DNA from: Theristus sp. LFF4_11
Taxonomy: Eukaryota; Nematoda; Chromadorea; Monhysterida; Xyalidae
Assembly: GCA_030248135.1 (NCBI GenBank)
Contig: JASANC010003132.1
Location: forward strand, 1 to 64,000
Reading direction: 5' to 3'
Length of the DNA: 64,000 bases
This document shows positions 11,119-22,029 of the stretch, one piece after another. How positions within the stretch are numbered: the stretch's first letter is position 1; each line of letters begins with the position of its first letter. The notes under the pieces were generated by a model. That model searched no databases, was not told the origin of the DNA, and saw only the letters and a program-made list of their open reading frames with translations. The position numbers were made by a program, and so were the translations under genes.

Positions 11119-14100
11119 TCAAGCTAAAACTTGCCTAGCTTGGCTTGTAGCAGCTGAAGTCGAGTAACTGCAATTGCTTTTGACTGAGCGAGAGAAAGTG
11201 CCGCTCTCGTGGATTTTATCTGCCCTGCCGCTTGAAAGAATGAGCACTGCTCGAACGGCGGCACTCGGCACAGGTAGCGCCTCTATTCTCATGAGTATTG
11301 GCCTGGTAGATGGATTGATAGGAGGCACGTCAAACCCCACTACACATAAATAAAAATTAACTTATTAGACAAAAACCTACAATTTTTTTAAAAAATGTGT
11401 CAAACTTCTAAGTGAAACTAAATTGTTGAAAAGAAATTTTTACCATAATTACAGTTGATGCCAACATCTTTCATATGAGTACAGTCATGTTGAGGGCTGT
11501 ACACGCAATCAAGTATGTTCATTTCAGCGCCGGTGCATTCAACTTCGTCCATATTGATGCCACCCATGCCTTCACTGAATTCAGCACAACACAGCATCGC
11601 AGTACCACTGAAATACATCGGTTGGCATGCAGGGTGCGGAATGGCCGAGTAAGCATGAATTTCTTTCATTTCTCGAGTGAGAAAAAAACTTTCAGAAAGC
11701 CAATTATTTATTAAATTTAAAAATCGTGTGTTTTAGTGATTAATTTGTTCGTGCTATGTATTCCGTTCGTTGTTTGTCGATTGCACACACGATTGAGGAA
11801 TATCTTGGCATTCTTGAAAAAGACATAGCTCCTTGTCTGCGACTAATCCCGCCTTTCTAGAGAATGCAAGAAATGCCTTATTTATTCGGCCATGCTGTAC
11901 ACATGGAGCGATTCAGGGAGCTTGAAGACTGAGCACAGAGAAGGAGGGCACCCCAACCACGAAATTTTTCCATCATTCTGTTTACGCAAAATTTGTTTAA
12001 CCGGTCTTTTTGCAACACCCTGTACATCAACTAACGAGGTATAGCCGAGCGACCGACAAGCGACCGTGGCATCAGTGTCGTTGAAATTATCGTCACACAC
12101 GGTGCCCCACGCTCCGTTGAGGAACACCTCCAATCGGCCGGATGTTCCACCTCCAGCAATTCGAACAGCAGGTAAACCTAAAAGAGCTTTCTTTCAGCTG
12201 TTAAGTTGAGTAACAATCGAGGTTGACAATCTCTTTTGTCCATGTTAACAACACTGTTATACCAATCAATTATTACTGTCACCTTCTTCGACTGTACCTT
12301 AACGCACAACAAACAAAAGGAATGCATATGCAGTGTGATACAGTTTCGCATATTCAAACCACAGAATGAATTCCACAAATCTACCACCGAATTTATCCAT
12401 AATTCAATTGACACACCTTTCTCACGATATTTCTGGTTGTTCACTTGAAATGTATAGATTTGCAACGCCTTTGCCCGTTCATAGAAAAACATGTTTGTTT
12501 TTAATAGCACAATTTAATCAGGGCTGACAAAAGGAAAAGTGCAAAATATCGTCAAAAAAGCACAAACGACTTGAGACGCAAACGAAACATAAACAAAAAT
12601 TAACTTTTTAAAGACAAACAACTGAAAAAATTTTCTGAAAAAAGGGTCAAACTTCTAAATTGTAGAACTAAATTGTTGGAAAGAATTTTTTACCATTATT
12701 GCAGTTGATGCCAACATCTTTCATATGAGTACAGTCATGTTGAGTGCTGTACACGCAATCAAGTATGTTCATTTCAGCGCCGGTGCATTCAACTTCGTCC
12801 ATATTGATGCCACCCATGCCTTCACTGAATTCAGCACAACACAGCATCGCAGTACCACTGAAATACATCGGTTGGCATGTAGGGTGCGGAATGGCCAAGT
12901 AACCATGGTTTTTTTCATTTCTCGTGTGAGAAAAAGAACTTTCAGAAAACCAATTATTCATTCAAAAATTATAAAATCGTGTTTTTTAGTGATTAATTTG
13001 TTCGTGCTTTGTATTCCGTTCGTTGTTTGTCCATTGCACACACGATTGAGAAATATCTTGGCATTCTTGAAAAAGACATAGCTCCTTGTCTGCGACTAAT
13101 CTTGCCTTTATAAAGAATGCAAGAAGTGCCTTATTTATTCGGCCATGCTGTACACATGGAGCCATTCTCAGGGAGCTTGAAGCTTGAGCGCAGCGATGGA
13201 GTGCTCCCCAACCACGAAAATTTTCAATCATTTTGTCTACGCAAAATTTATTTAACCGGTCTTTTTGCAGCACCCTGTTCATGAACTAACGAGGTATAGC
13301 CGAGCGATCGACAAGCGACCGTGGCATCAGTGTCGTTGAAATTATCGTCACACACGGTGCCCCACGCTCCGTTGAGGAACACCTCCAATCGGCCGAATGT
13401 TCCACCACCAGCAATGCGAACAGCAGGTAAATCTAAAAGAGTTTTCAGCTGTTAAGTTGAGTAACAATCGAGGTTTAACAATCTCTTTTGTCTATGTTAA
13501 CAATACCGTTATACCAATCAATTATTACTGTCACCTTTTTCGACTGCATGTACCTTAACGCACAACAAACAAAAGGAATGCATTTGCAGTGTGATACAGT
13601 TTCGCATACTCCAAACCACAGAATGGATTCCACAAAACTACCAACAAATTTATCCATAATTCAATTGACACACCTTTCTTACGATATTTCTGGTTGTTCG
13701 CTTTAAATGTATAGATTTGTAACGTCTTTGCCCCTTTTATAGAAAAAGTTGTTTGTGCTGTAACAGCACAATTTAATGAAGGTTGACAATGGAAAGATGC
13801 AGAATATCGTCAAAAAGCAAAAAAGACTTGAGACATAAACGAAACATAAATAAAAATTAACTTATTAGAAACCAAAAGAACAAAAAAATTTTTGAAAAAA
13901 AGGTGTCAAACTTCTAAGTGCAACTACAGTCTATCACGCTAATATATGCAACTCGCTGATTGGTCGGCTCCTCACGCTCCGCACCCTGGGAACGGGATTC
14001 AGAAAATATCATGTTTTTTTGTTGTTCAGCGGTTTGTTTTCATTTTTTTTCATGCCGAAAAAATTCTAAATCAAAAACTACAAAATTCCAAACGTTTGAA

Positions 14101-17100
14101 TTGGTAAAAAAATTAGTAAACTGAAGTTTTTTTGGTTGATTGACGGCGACGACGTCGTCGAGAATTTTTGCTTTCAAACGTACCGCTGGCCGCTGCTGCG
14201 TGTTCAAAACAAATTTAAAACAAACAAACAAAACAACAAAGCTTGCTTCCAACGATTTCGACGGTTTTCATCCCGCTTTTAACAATTGATTCATTGGGTG
14301 CGCCATGTCCATTCATTGTTGTTCAAAGATTGTTCACATTGTCAATAAATACTGTCACCTGCTGCGTTCTTCTTCTCTGTGCTTCGGACACACAGTAGCG
14401 GCCAGCGGCGGCACGCTCTTTTCATGCCTAAAGGCAAAAACTAAACCAAAAACCATAGACGACGTCGTCGCAGTCAATCAACCAAAAAAGACATTTTTTT
14501 GACATTGTGACCAATGCAAATTTTTGGAATTTGGTAGTTTTTTATTCAGAATGTTTTTTCGGCATGAAAACAATAAAAACAAACCGCTGAACAACAAAAA
14601 AACATGATTTTTTCTGAATCCCGTTCCCAGGGTGCGGAGCGTGAGGAGCCGACCAATCAGCGAGTTGCATATATTAGCGTGATAGACTGTAAATTGTTGA
14701 AAAGAAATTTTTACCATAATTACAGTTGATGCCAACATCTTTCATATGAGTACAGTCATGTTGAGTGCTGTACACGCAATCAAGTATGTTCATTTCAGCG
14801 CCGGTGCATTCAACTTCGTCCATATTGATGCCACCCATGCCTTCACTGAATTCAGCACAACACAGCATCGCAGTACCACTGAAATACATCGGTTGGCGTG
14901 TAGGGTGCGGAATGGCCGAGTAAGCATGAATTTTTTTCATTTCTTGAGTGAAAGAAAAAACTTTCAGAAAGCCTTAATTTATAAAATTAAAGATCGTGTT
15001 TTTAGTGATTAATTTGTTCGTGCTATTCTGTTGCTTATTTGTCCATTGCACACATGAATGGGTCTATGGAGGATTGGAAATTCAAGGAGCCATTCATGAA
15101 GCATGAAGCTTGAGCACCACGAAGAAGTGCTCCCCAACCCGAAAAATTTTCAATCATTTTGTCTACGCAAAATTTGTTTAACCGGTCTTTTTGCAGCACC
15201 CTGTTCATGAACTAACGAGGTATAGCCGAGCGATCGACAAGCGACCGTGGCATCAGTGTCGTTGAAATTATCGTCACACACGGTGCCCCACGCTCCGTTG
15301 AGGAACACCTCCAATCGGCCGAATGTTCCACCACCAGCAATGCGAACAGCAGGTAAATCTAAAAGAGTTTTCAGCTGTTAAGTTGAGTAACAATCGAGGT
15401 TTAACAATCTCTTTTGTCTATGTTAACAATACCGTTATACCAATCAATTATTACTGTCACCTTCTTCGACTGCATGTACCTTAACGCACAACAAACAAAA
15501 GGAATGCATTTGCAGTGTGATACAGTTTCGCATACTCCAAACCACAGAATGAATTCCACAAATCTACCAACAAATTTATCCATAATTCAATTGACACACC
15601 TTTCTTACGATATTTCTGGTTGTTCGCTTGAAATGTATAGTTTGTAACGTCTTTGCCCCTTTTATAGAAAAAGTTGTTTGTGCCGTAACAGCACAATCAT
15701 GCGGATGCGCGAGCGAGCGCAGCGAGCGGAGAGCGCATCACGCATAATATGAGCCGTTATACCCCAGCGCGCTTTTTTCAAATTTGCTCGCTGCCTCCAG
15801 CGAGCATAGTATAAGCCACAAACTTGGCTCTGTGCACACGAAACGAACACCCAAAGTTGTGTTCTGAGCCGCGAAAAAATTTTCATCGGACGACTTTTCA
15901 TACGCTGTAGACACGAAAAACCTATTCTGAAAACAGTGTTACTTATTTTTCTTGGTATTTTTTTTTCAGGTATGTAATCAACATGTGTTCGCCCTTTCAA
16001 TTTTTACCTGCGACACTTTCACAGTCGAACAAAAATGTTTCCTGGGGTAATTTCATCCGTAGATTTTGCTCTTTGGGTTAATTTTTTGCCCCGACCTTGT
16101 TTTTGGGTAAAAATTGGGTATTTTTAAAAGTTCGCAGGGTTTTCACCTGGTTTTAAGTGTTCGCTCTTTCAATTTTTAGCTGGGACACTTTCACAGTTGA
16201 ACAAAAATGTTTCCTGGGGTAATTTCATCCGTAGATTTTGAAAAATTAGTTTATTTTTTTGCCCGGGCACTTTTTTGGGTGAAAATTGTGCATTTTTTGA
16301 AAGTTCGCATTTTGACTGGATATCAGTTTTTCACTCTTACAAATTTTGTCTGAGTAACGAAAAATAACAGGAAAAACGTCTAGTCCGTGGGAATTCAATG
16401 CGCTAATCACGGATTTTGGGTTAGTTTTCTTACGTGAGCAACTCTAGATGCTGAATCGTGACGATTTCGGGCGAATCGGCCGTGGTAATTGGCGAAATCG
16501 GTCCAGAAACGAAAAAAAAGAAAAGAGTGTTTTCCAGGGTAATTCAATGCGCTGATCACAGATTTTGGGTTAGTTTTCTTACGTGAGCAACTCTAGATGC
16601 TGAATCGTGACGATTTCGGGCGAATCGGCCGTGGAAATTGGCGAAATCGGTCCAGAAACGAAAAAAAGAAAAGGGTGTTTTCCAAGGTAATTCAATGCGC
16701 TGATCACGGATTTTGGGTTAGTTTTCTTACGTGAGCAACTCTAGATGCTGAATCGCGACGATTTCGGGCGAATCGGCCGTGGAAATTGGCGAAATCGGTC
16801 CATAAACGAAAAACAAGAAAGGGGTGTTTTCCAGGGTAATTCAATGCGGTGATCACGGATTTTGGGTTAGTTTTTTTATGTGAGCAACTCTAGATGCTGA
16901 ATCGTGACGATTTCGGGCGAATCGGCCGTGGAAATCGGCGAAAACGGTCCAGAAACGAAAAACAAGAAAAGGGTGTTTTCCAGGGTGATTCAATGCGCTG
17001 ATCACAGATTTTGGTTAGTTTTCTTACGTGAGCAACTCTAGATGCTGAATCGCGACGATTTCGGGCGAATCGGCGTGGAAATTGGCGAAATCGGTCCATA

Positions 17101-20100
17101 AACGAAAAACAAGAAAAGGGTATTTTCCAGGGTAATTCAATGCGCTGATCACCGATTTTGGGTTAATTTTTTTGTGAACAATTCTAGGTACTGAATCTTA
17201 ACGATTTCAAGCGAATCGGCCGTGGAAAATGGCGAAATCGGACCAGAAATGAAAAACAAGAAAACTGTGTTTTCCATGGTAATTCAATGCGCTGATCACG
17301 GATTCTGGGTTAGTTTTCTTGCGTGAGCAACTCTAGATACTGAATCGTGACGATTTCGGGCGAATCGGCCGTGGAAATTGGCGAAATCGGTTCAGAAATG
17401 AAAAACAAAAAAAACGGTGTTTTCCATAGTAATTCAATGCGCTGATCACGGATTCTGGGTTAGTTTTCTTATGTGAGCAACTCTAGATACCGAATCGTGA
17501 CGATTTCGGGCGAATCGGCCGTGGAAATCGGCGAAAACGGTCCAGAAATGAAAAACAAGAAAACGGTGTTTTCCATGGTAATTCATTGAGCCAATCACGT
17601 CTTTTGGGTCAGTTTTCTTGCGTGAGCAATTCTAGGTACTGAATCGTGACGATTTTGGGCGAATCGGCGGTAGAAATAGCATATGCGAAATCGGCCTAAA
17701 AAACGAAAAATGAAAAACCTGAGTCGAACTGTGATTTTGGTCCGACCTTCGGGGCTTATGTAAAAGTCAGAATATTATCTAAAAATGCGGGAGACGCATA
17801 TAAAAGGAGGAATATGGCCTTGTGTAAGCAGTGAAAGACTTGGCTCGACAACGCTTTTCAAGTCTCTAATGTGGTACACACGGATACAAGTACATAAGAG
17901 TCATATTTTTGCGCCGCGTTTGTTTGTTTGTTTTTAAGCACGCCCCCACCGATTCCGGAAACCCGAAGGTACCAAACTGCGGTGGGATTGGGGAATGGAC
18001 GGCTCACCATCCTGTGGAACCAATATCCTCGCCATGTGAGGGGGACAGCCTCTAAGCCCCGCTCTGTCTTGGGGGGCACCAGTGATCTTAGCCCGATTTC
18101 GGTTTCGGTGGCCTGCGGTCGCTATATCCCCGGAGGGCAGCGAATCCGAAACTTTCGTTTTCGTTTTCGTTTTGCTGAAAAGCGTAAAACTTTGAAGTTA
18201 TTTTATAATTGTCCTCTTCGATTTAATCTAAAATCACGCCATGTGCGAAATTCTGTAAATTCTGTGCAAAAACAGAAAAATCAGAGATTGCAAAACATTG
18301 TTGCATGTAGCTTTTTCGTTGTTGTTAACGTACGCACCGCTGTGTACACACCAGCACCAGTGACAAAAAGGAGTTGTCTTCCATTGATTTTCACCTTTTT
18401 TACCGGTGTCAACTTCAACTAGTGTGGCAAGATAAACCGTCTGTCCCGTGAGTCATTGCCTTTGCCACAGGAGACCTTGCGTTCCGCAATGCTTCTGCGG
18501 TACAATTTGTCCTGGACAAACCAGTGTCAGCGAGCTAAAGTCTGATTGTTATTTTAGTAGTTTTAGTGGTCGCTAACTGCCCGAAATCCGCAAATGTCAA
18601 AGTTTCATTTGTCTACAATACAAAGTACGAGGGTTGCCATGTGCAACCGAAATCATAAATAAACGGCGCAAAAATATGGCTCTTATGTACTTGTATCCGT
18701 GTGTACCACATTAGAGACTTGAAAAGCGTTGTCGAGCCAAGTCTTTCACTGCTTACACAAGGCCATATTCCTCCTTTTATATGCGTCTCCCGCATTTTTA
18801 GATAATTTAAGGAAGGTTGACAAAGGAAAGATGCAGAATATGAAAAAGAAAAAAGATTGGAAAAAAAAAAAAATAAAAAAAATTTTTTTAAAGGTGGTTG
18901 GATGGGGGGGAGTGGGGGAAAGGGTGGGGGGGGGGGGGGGGGTGATTTTTTTCATTTCTTGAGTGAATGAAAAAACTTTCAGAAAGCCTTAATTTATAAA
19001 ATTAAAGATCGTGTTTTTTAGTGATCGTGCTATTCTGTTGCTTGTTTGTCCATTGCACACCCGAATGGGACTATGGAGGATTGGAAATTCAAGGAGCCAT
19101 TCATGAAGCATGAAGCTTGAGCACCACGAAGAAGTGCTCCGCAACCCGAAAAATTTTCTATCATTCTGTCTACGCAAAATTTGTTTAACCGGTCTTTTTG
19201 CAACACCCTGTACATGAACTAACGAGGCATAGCCGAGCGACCGACAAGCGACCGTGGCATCAGTGTCGTTGAAATTATCGTCACACACGGTGCCCCACGC
19301 TCCGTTGAGGAACACCTCCAATCGGCCGAATGTTCCACCACCAGCAATTCGAACATCTACTGTAAATTAAAAAAAAGTTTTTCAGCTGTTAAATTAAGCA
19401 ACAATCGAGGGGAAACAATCTCTTTTGTCCATGTTTACAATAGCGTCATACAAATCAATTACTGTCAGCTCTTCTTCGACTGTACCTTAACGCACAACAA
19501 ACAAAAGTAACGCATTTGTAGTGTGATACACTTTCGCACAATTCCAAACCGCGATGAATTAGATCTACCACCTAATTTATCCATAAATAATTCAATTGAC
19601 ACACCTTTTTTATTTCTGTTTGTTCGCTTAAAAAAGTATAGATTTGTAACGGGAAAATTTTTACGGTCCAACTCCATAGCACATCCAACTAGCTGATTGG
19701 TTCGAAATCAGATGATGCATGCATTCTGTGCAGGCATGGTAGTGGAGGCGGCGTTTGAACAGAATACATGCATCACGTGATCATTCAGTCACACCACACT
19801 GAGAAACGCTCAGAATCGCTGCAATGCACAAGAAACAAAAGATGCATGCTGCGCAAACCCGCCAAGCCGACACGAGGATCTTTGATTTTTTTGGCTTCGG
19901 CCTTGCCACCCTCTTTGGTAGGATTGTGTTGAAATTAAAAACATCTCCAAGTTGTTCTTTGAAGAACATCTTCTGAAAATTTCATCTAAATCGGTTTGTG
20001 AGATATAGATTTGACATAGATTGTCAAATGGTGATACACTCTGCATACATGTACAAACTTTCCTGGATCAAATATACACCTTTTTGAGTTGGAATCAAAG

Positions 20101-20250
20101 CAAGCAGTCAAATGGAAAGATCGTGATGACCACTGGCAACTCACGGGGTCCGAACTGAGCGGAGCAGTGATGCAGAGCAGCAAGAAACAGCGCAAACAAT
20201 GACGCTGCCAAACGAGACGGGCGGGCGAAAACCACTGATTTGTGCGCCAT
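11119..20250 (-). CDS. Secreted SRCR-repeat protein
   Basis: Scavenger-receptor cysteine-rich protein with a signal peptide. Exon 1 (20250-20145) starts at an ATG in good context (AAGATGG). It encodes a basic start, a hydrophobic [13 protein letters not shown] core and a likely cleavage site after HCSA, then a strong donor GTGAGT in phase 1. SRCR domains are each built from two exons. Exon A (phase 1 to 2) carries VRIAGGG and [11 protein letters not shown]. Exon B (phase 2 to 1) carries [17 protein letters not shown] and ILDCVY. Pairs are A 15358-15217/B 14878-14715, A 13432-13291/B 12857-12694 and A 12177-12036/B 11607-11444. A lone exon A lies at 19359-19224. A possible last exon (11339-11119) joins in phase and ends in a stop. 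Alternatively the gene continues into the EGF/PAN exons at 8.3-6.5 kb. No transmembrane helix is visible. Confidence 0.72.
11444..15358 (-). repeat. Tandem duplication of the SRCR two-exon unit
   Basis: Three direct copies of a roughly 1.25-kb unit with near-identical exons and introns. Even the intronic remnants of older MITEs are shared, such as TTTATTCGGCCATGCTGTA near 11880 and 13136, and CTTTTTGCA(A/G)CACCCTGT next to the exon A donors. Copy 3 is longer because of a 763-bp element at 13927-14689. High identity in introns means recent duplication or gene conversion. Confidence 0.9.
13927..14689. mobile_element. Foldback element with ~300-bp inverted arms, TA target
   Basis: 763 bp. Ends CAGTCTATCACGCTAATATA and its inverse, flanked by TA at 13925-13926 and 14690-14691. 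The arms match for about 300 bp and include GCACCCTGGGAACGGGATTC and GACGACGTCGTC. The sibling SRCR introns keep the unoccupied site (AACTAAATTGTTG near 11418 and 12667), which proves the element boundaries. Related TGATTGG-bearing ends occur near 19690, 45949-46170 and 50814. Confidence 0.93.
15985..16340. repeat. Two-copy direct repeat of about 172 bp
   Basis: Two units share GACACTTTCACAGT, AACAAAAATGTTTCCTGGGG and TTTCATCCGTAGATTTTG. They lie immediately before the 147-bp array, in an intron of the SRCR gene. Confidence 0.8.
16380..17705. repeat. Satellite-like tandem array, about nine 147-bp units
   Basis: The block CTGAATCGTGACGATTTCGG recurs near 16450, 16597, 16746, 16896, 17044, 17189, 17339, 17487 and 17638, a spacing of 145-150 bp. 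Each unit also carries TGAGCAACTCTAGAT and ATTCAATGCGCTGATCAC. Units at the right end are more diverged. The array lies in the intron between the lone exon A and SRCR copy 3. Confidence 0.95.
17774..18806. mobile_element. Foldback element with ~135-bp inverted arms carrying a dispersed repeat
   Basis: The left arm (17774-17920) starts ATTATCTAAAAATGCGGGAG. The right arm (18660-18806) is its inverse and includes TTTCACTGCTTACACAAGG. Between them is a 230-bp dispersed repeat (17930-18160), also found at 41385-41612. No clear target duplication. Confidence 0.8.
17930..18160. repeat. 230-bp dispersed repeat, copy 1
   Basis: Shares CACGCCCCCACCGATTCCGG, GAGGGGGACAGCCTCTAAGC and CGGTTTCGGTGGCCTGCGGT with 41385-41612, the same orientation, about 95% identical by eye. 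It may be the 3' end of a non-LTR element or a SINE. I see no tRNA-like promoter. Confidence 0.75.
18840..18945. repeat. Low-complexity A-rich then G-rich tract
   Basis: A poly-A-rich stretch leads into a run of more than ten G. To its right, the sequence resumes as the SRCR unit just upstream of where exon B of the fourth copy should lie. The tract therefore sits exactly where that exon is missing; a deletion or an assembly error are both possible. Confidence 0.7.
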
Positions 20251-20823
20251 CTTCGCATCTGCCTTCTCACGTCTGGAAACGCCAATACCCATATATACCA
20301 TTGTGCTTGCCAAAGTTTATACCATACCATTATCGGGCTCAAAACCGTGCCATGCCCTATTCTGCGGTGCACTACACGCAAAACCTGCACTGCCGTGCAC
20401 CAGTAGTCGGTCATAGCACTGCAACTGGTTTCCTTCCCCGTCGATTGATGGCACCTGCACTACTCAGCACCAGCAAATAATAAAATCAAAAAGAATCTTC
20501 GAAAATAACGACAGGAAGCCGACAGAAACCATATTCGGAACGCATATTGGTACTATACAATGGCATGCCGTATTTTGACCCGCGGACAATGATGTGGTAT
20601 GTTAACTTTGGCACTCAGAATGGTATTGGCACTGGTAAGGGCAGCAGCATGCAAGTGCTATATCATCGAAATGTTGATGACTGACTGCCCCAAATGCATA
20701 ACTTGCAAACTGTTTAATGAACACGTCAATATTTGAAAAATTTAATGACATATTGATCTCCCTTTGTATTGTTTCAGTGTGGTGCCACATGCGGCTTCCG
20801 GAGTTTGGTGGTGGAAATGTCAA

Positions 20824-20933
20824 AGTAAAGCGGCATTCATAAAACAGTATTTAGTGACGCGCAGCTGTGCTAAAAGATAGGTACGATGTCACTAGCTAAA
20901 TACTACTTCATGAATGCCCCTTTACTTGTGTGT
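20824..20933. mobile_element. Short palindromic MITE, about 110 bp
   Basis: Arms AAAGCGGCATTCAT and ATGAATGCCCCTTT enclose a second inverted pair (AGTATTTAGTGAC / GTCACTAGCTAAATACT). It lies upstream of the SRCR gene start. Confidence 0.6.
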
Positions 20934-20999
20934 ACTTTATAACTACATACTAAATTATCACTTGTTGGTATATCATTTTTTCAGATTCTGCGACTCACT

Positions 21000-22025
21000 C
21001 TACGTGTCCAGACGTAGAAAGAAAACTAATTTCAGTCTTTATGTGGCAATTCAAAATCGCCTAAGTGACTTGGCTCTGCTTTGAAGACTCGTTCAATTTG
21101 CCAACTTTGAATTTCCGCGTCATGCACGAAACTGTTTACCTATCTATGCGTCAATACTGTACCCCATGAAACTTTAACATTATTGTACCTGGATCAGTGC
21201 AGATCATTATTAGCTTCGGTTCACGGAACTCCGAACACGAATTACTGGCGAATGTCTATAATAAAAATTGTGTGACTCGTCGTGATCATGTATCCATGGC
21301 ATATGACAAACATAATCATATTAATGTGTGATTACTGATTGGGCAGTCGCACACCGTCACTATGCAGTTGTCAGCGACTGAAACTGCAACAATTTTTTTA
21401 GTTTTGAGCCCCATCATGATGGCGATAACCTTTACACTCGATATTAATCATGTCTGCCACATAAGTACACCGTTTTTGTTTTGTTTTGTTGGAATTTTAG
21501 GCGATCTTTTTAGCCATGGCTAACCCAGAGAAGCGTAAAGAACTCTGTCACTATGATGGTTGTTAATTAATTTGTGTTTATTGTGTACATACACCGAATT
21601 GGTGTTGCATATTATACCAAATCTTGCATATAAATCGGCTTTAAATAAAACGAAAAAAAACATTAAAAAAACGCGACATTGCGAAGAAGGATGACAACAG
21701 AAAAAAGTTCAGTAATTTGCATGTACAGTATAAATTTTGTTTTTCCCATCAACCTTCAAACACATCAACATTTGCATTGTAAATCAGATTATGACGAGTG
21801 AGTATTATCAATTTTTTAAGTTCTGCGACTGAATGCGTGTGCAGACGTGGAAAGGAAACTAGTTTCAATCTTTATGTGGCAGTTCAAAGTCACCTATGTG
21901 ACTCGGCCCCATGTCGGGGCTCGGATCACTTTACCAATTTTGAATTCCCGCGTCATCCATGAAACTGCTTACCTATCTATGCGTGCATTGAGTTGCGGGA
22001 CCAAAATAAAAGAGCATAACATAAC
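21000..22025. repeat. Two copies of a dispersed repeat
   Basis: Copies near 21000-21180 and 21810-22025 share AAGTTCTGCGACT, TTTATGTGGCA, AATTTTGAATT(C/T)CCGCGTCA and CTATCTATGCGT. Other members lie at 905-1060, 7144-7260 and 48285-48375. The sequence between the copies holds no recognisable gene. Confidence 0.65.
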
Positions 22026-22029
22026 AAAG

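Noticed and set aside
18746..18962. Lys-rich or Pro-rich open frames
   Set aside because: They arise from the poly-A and poly-G tract and have no start context or splice support.
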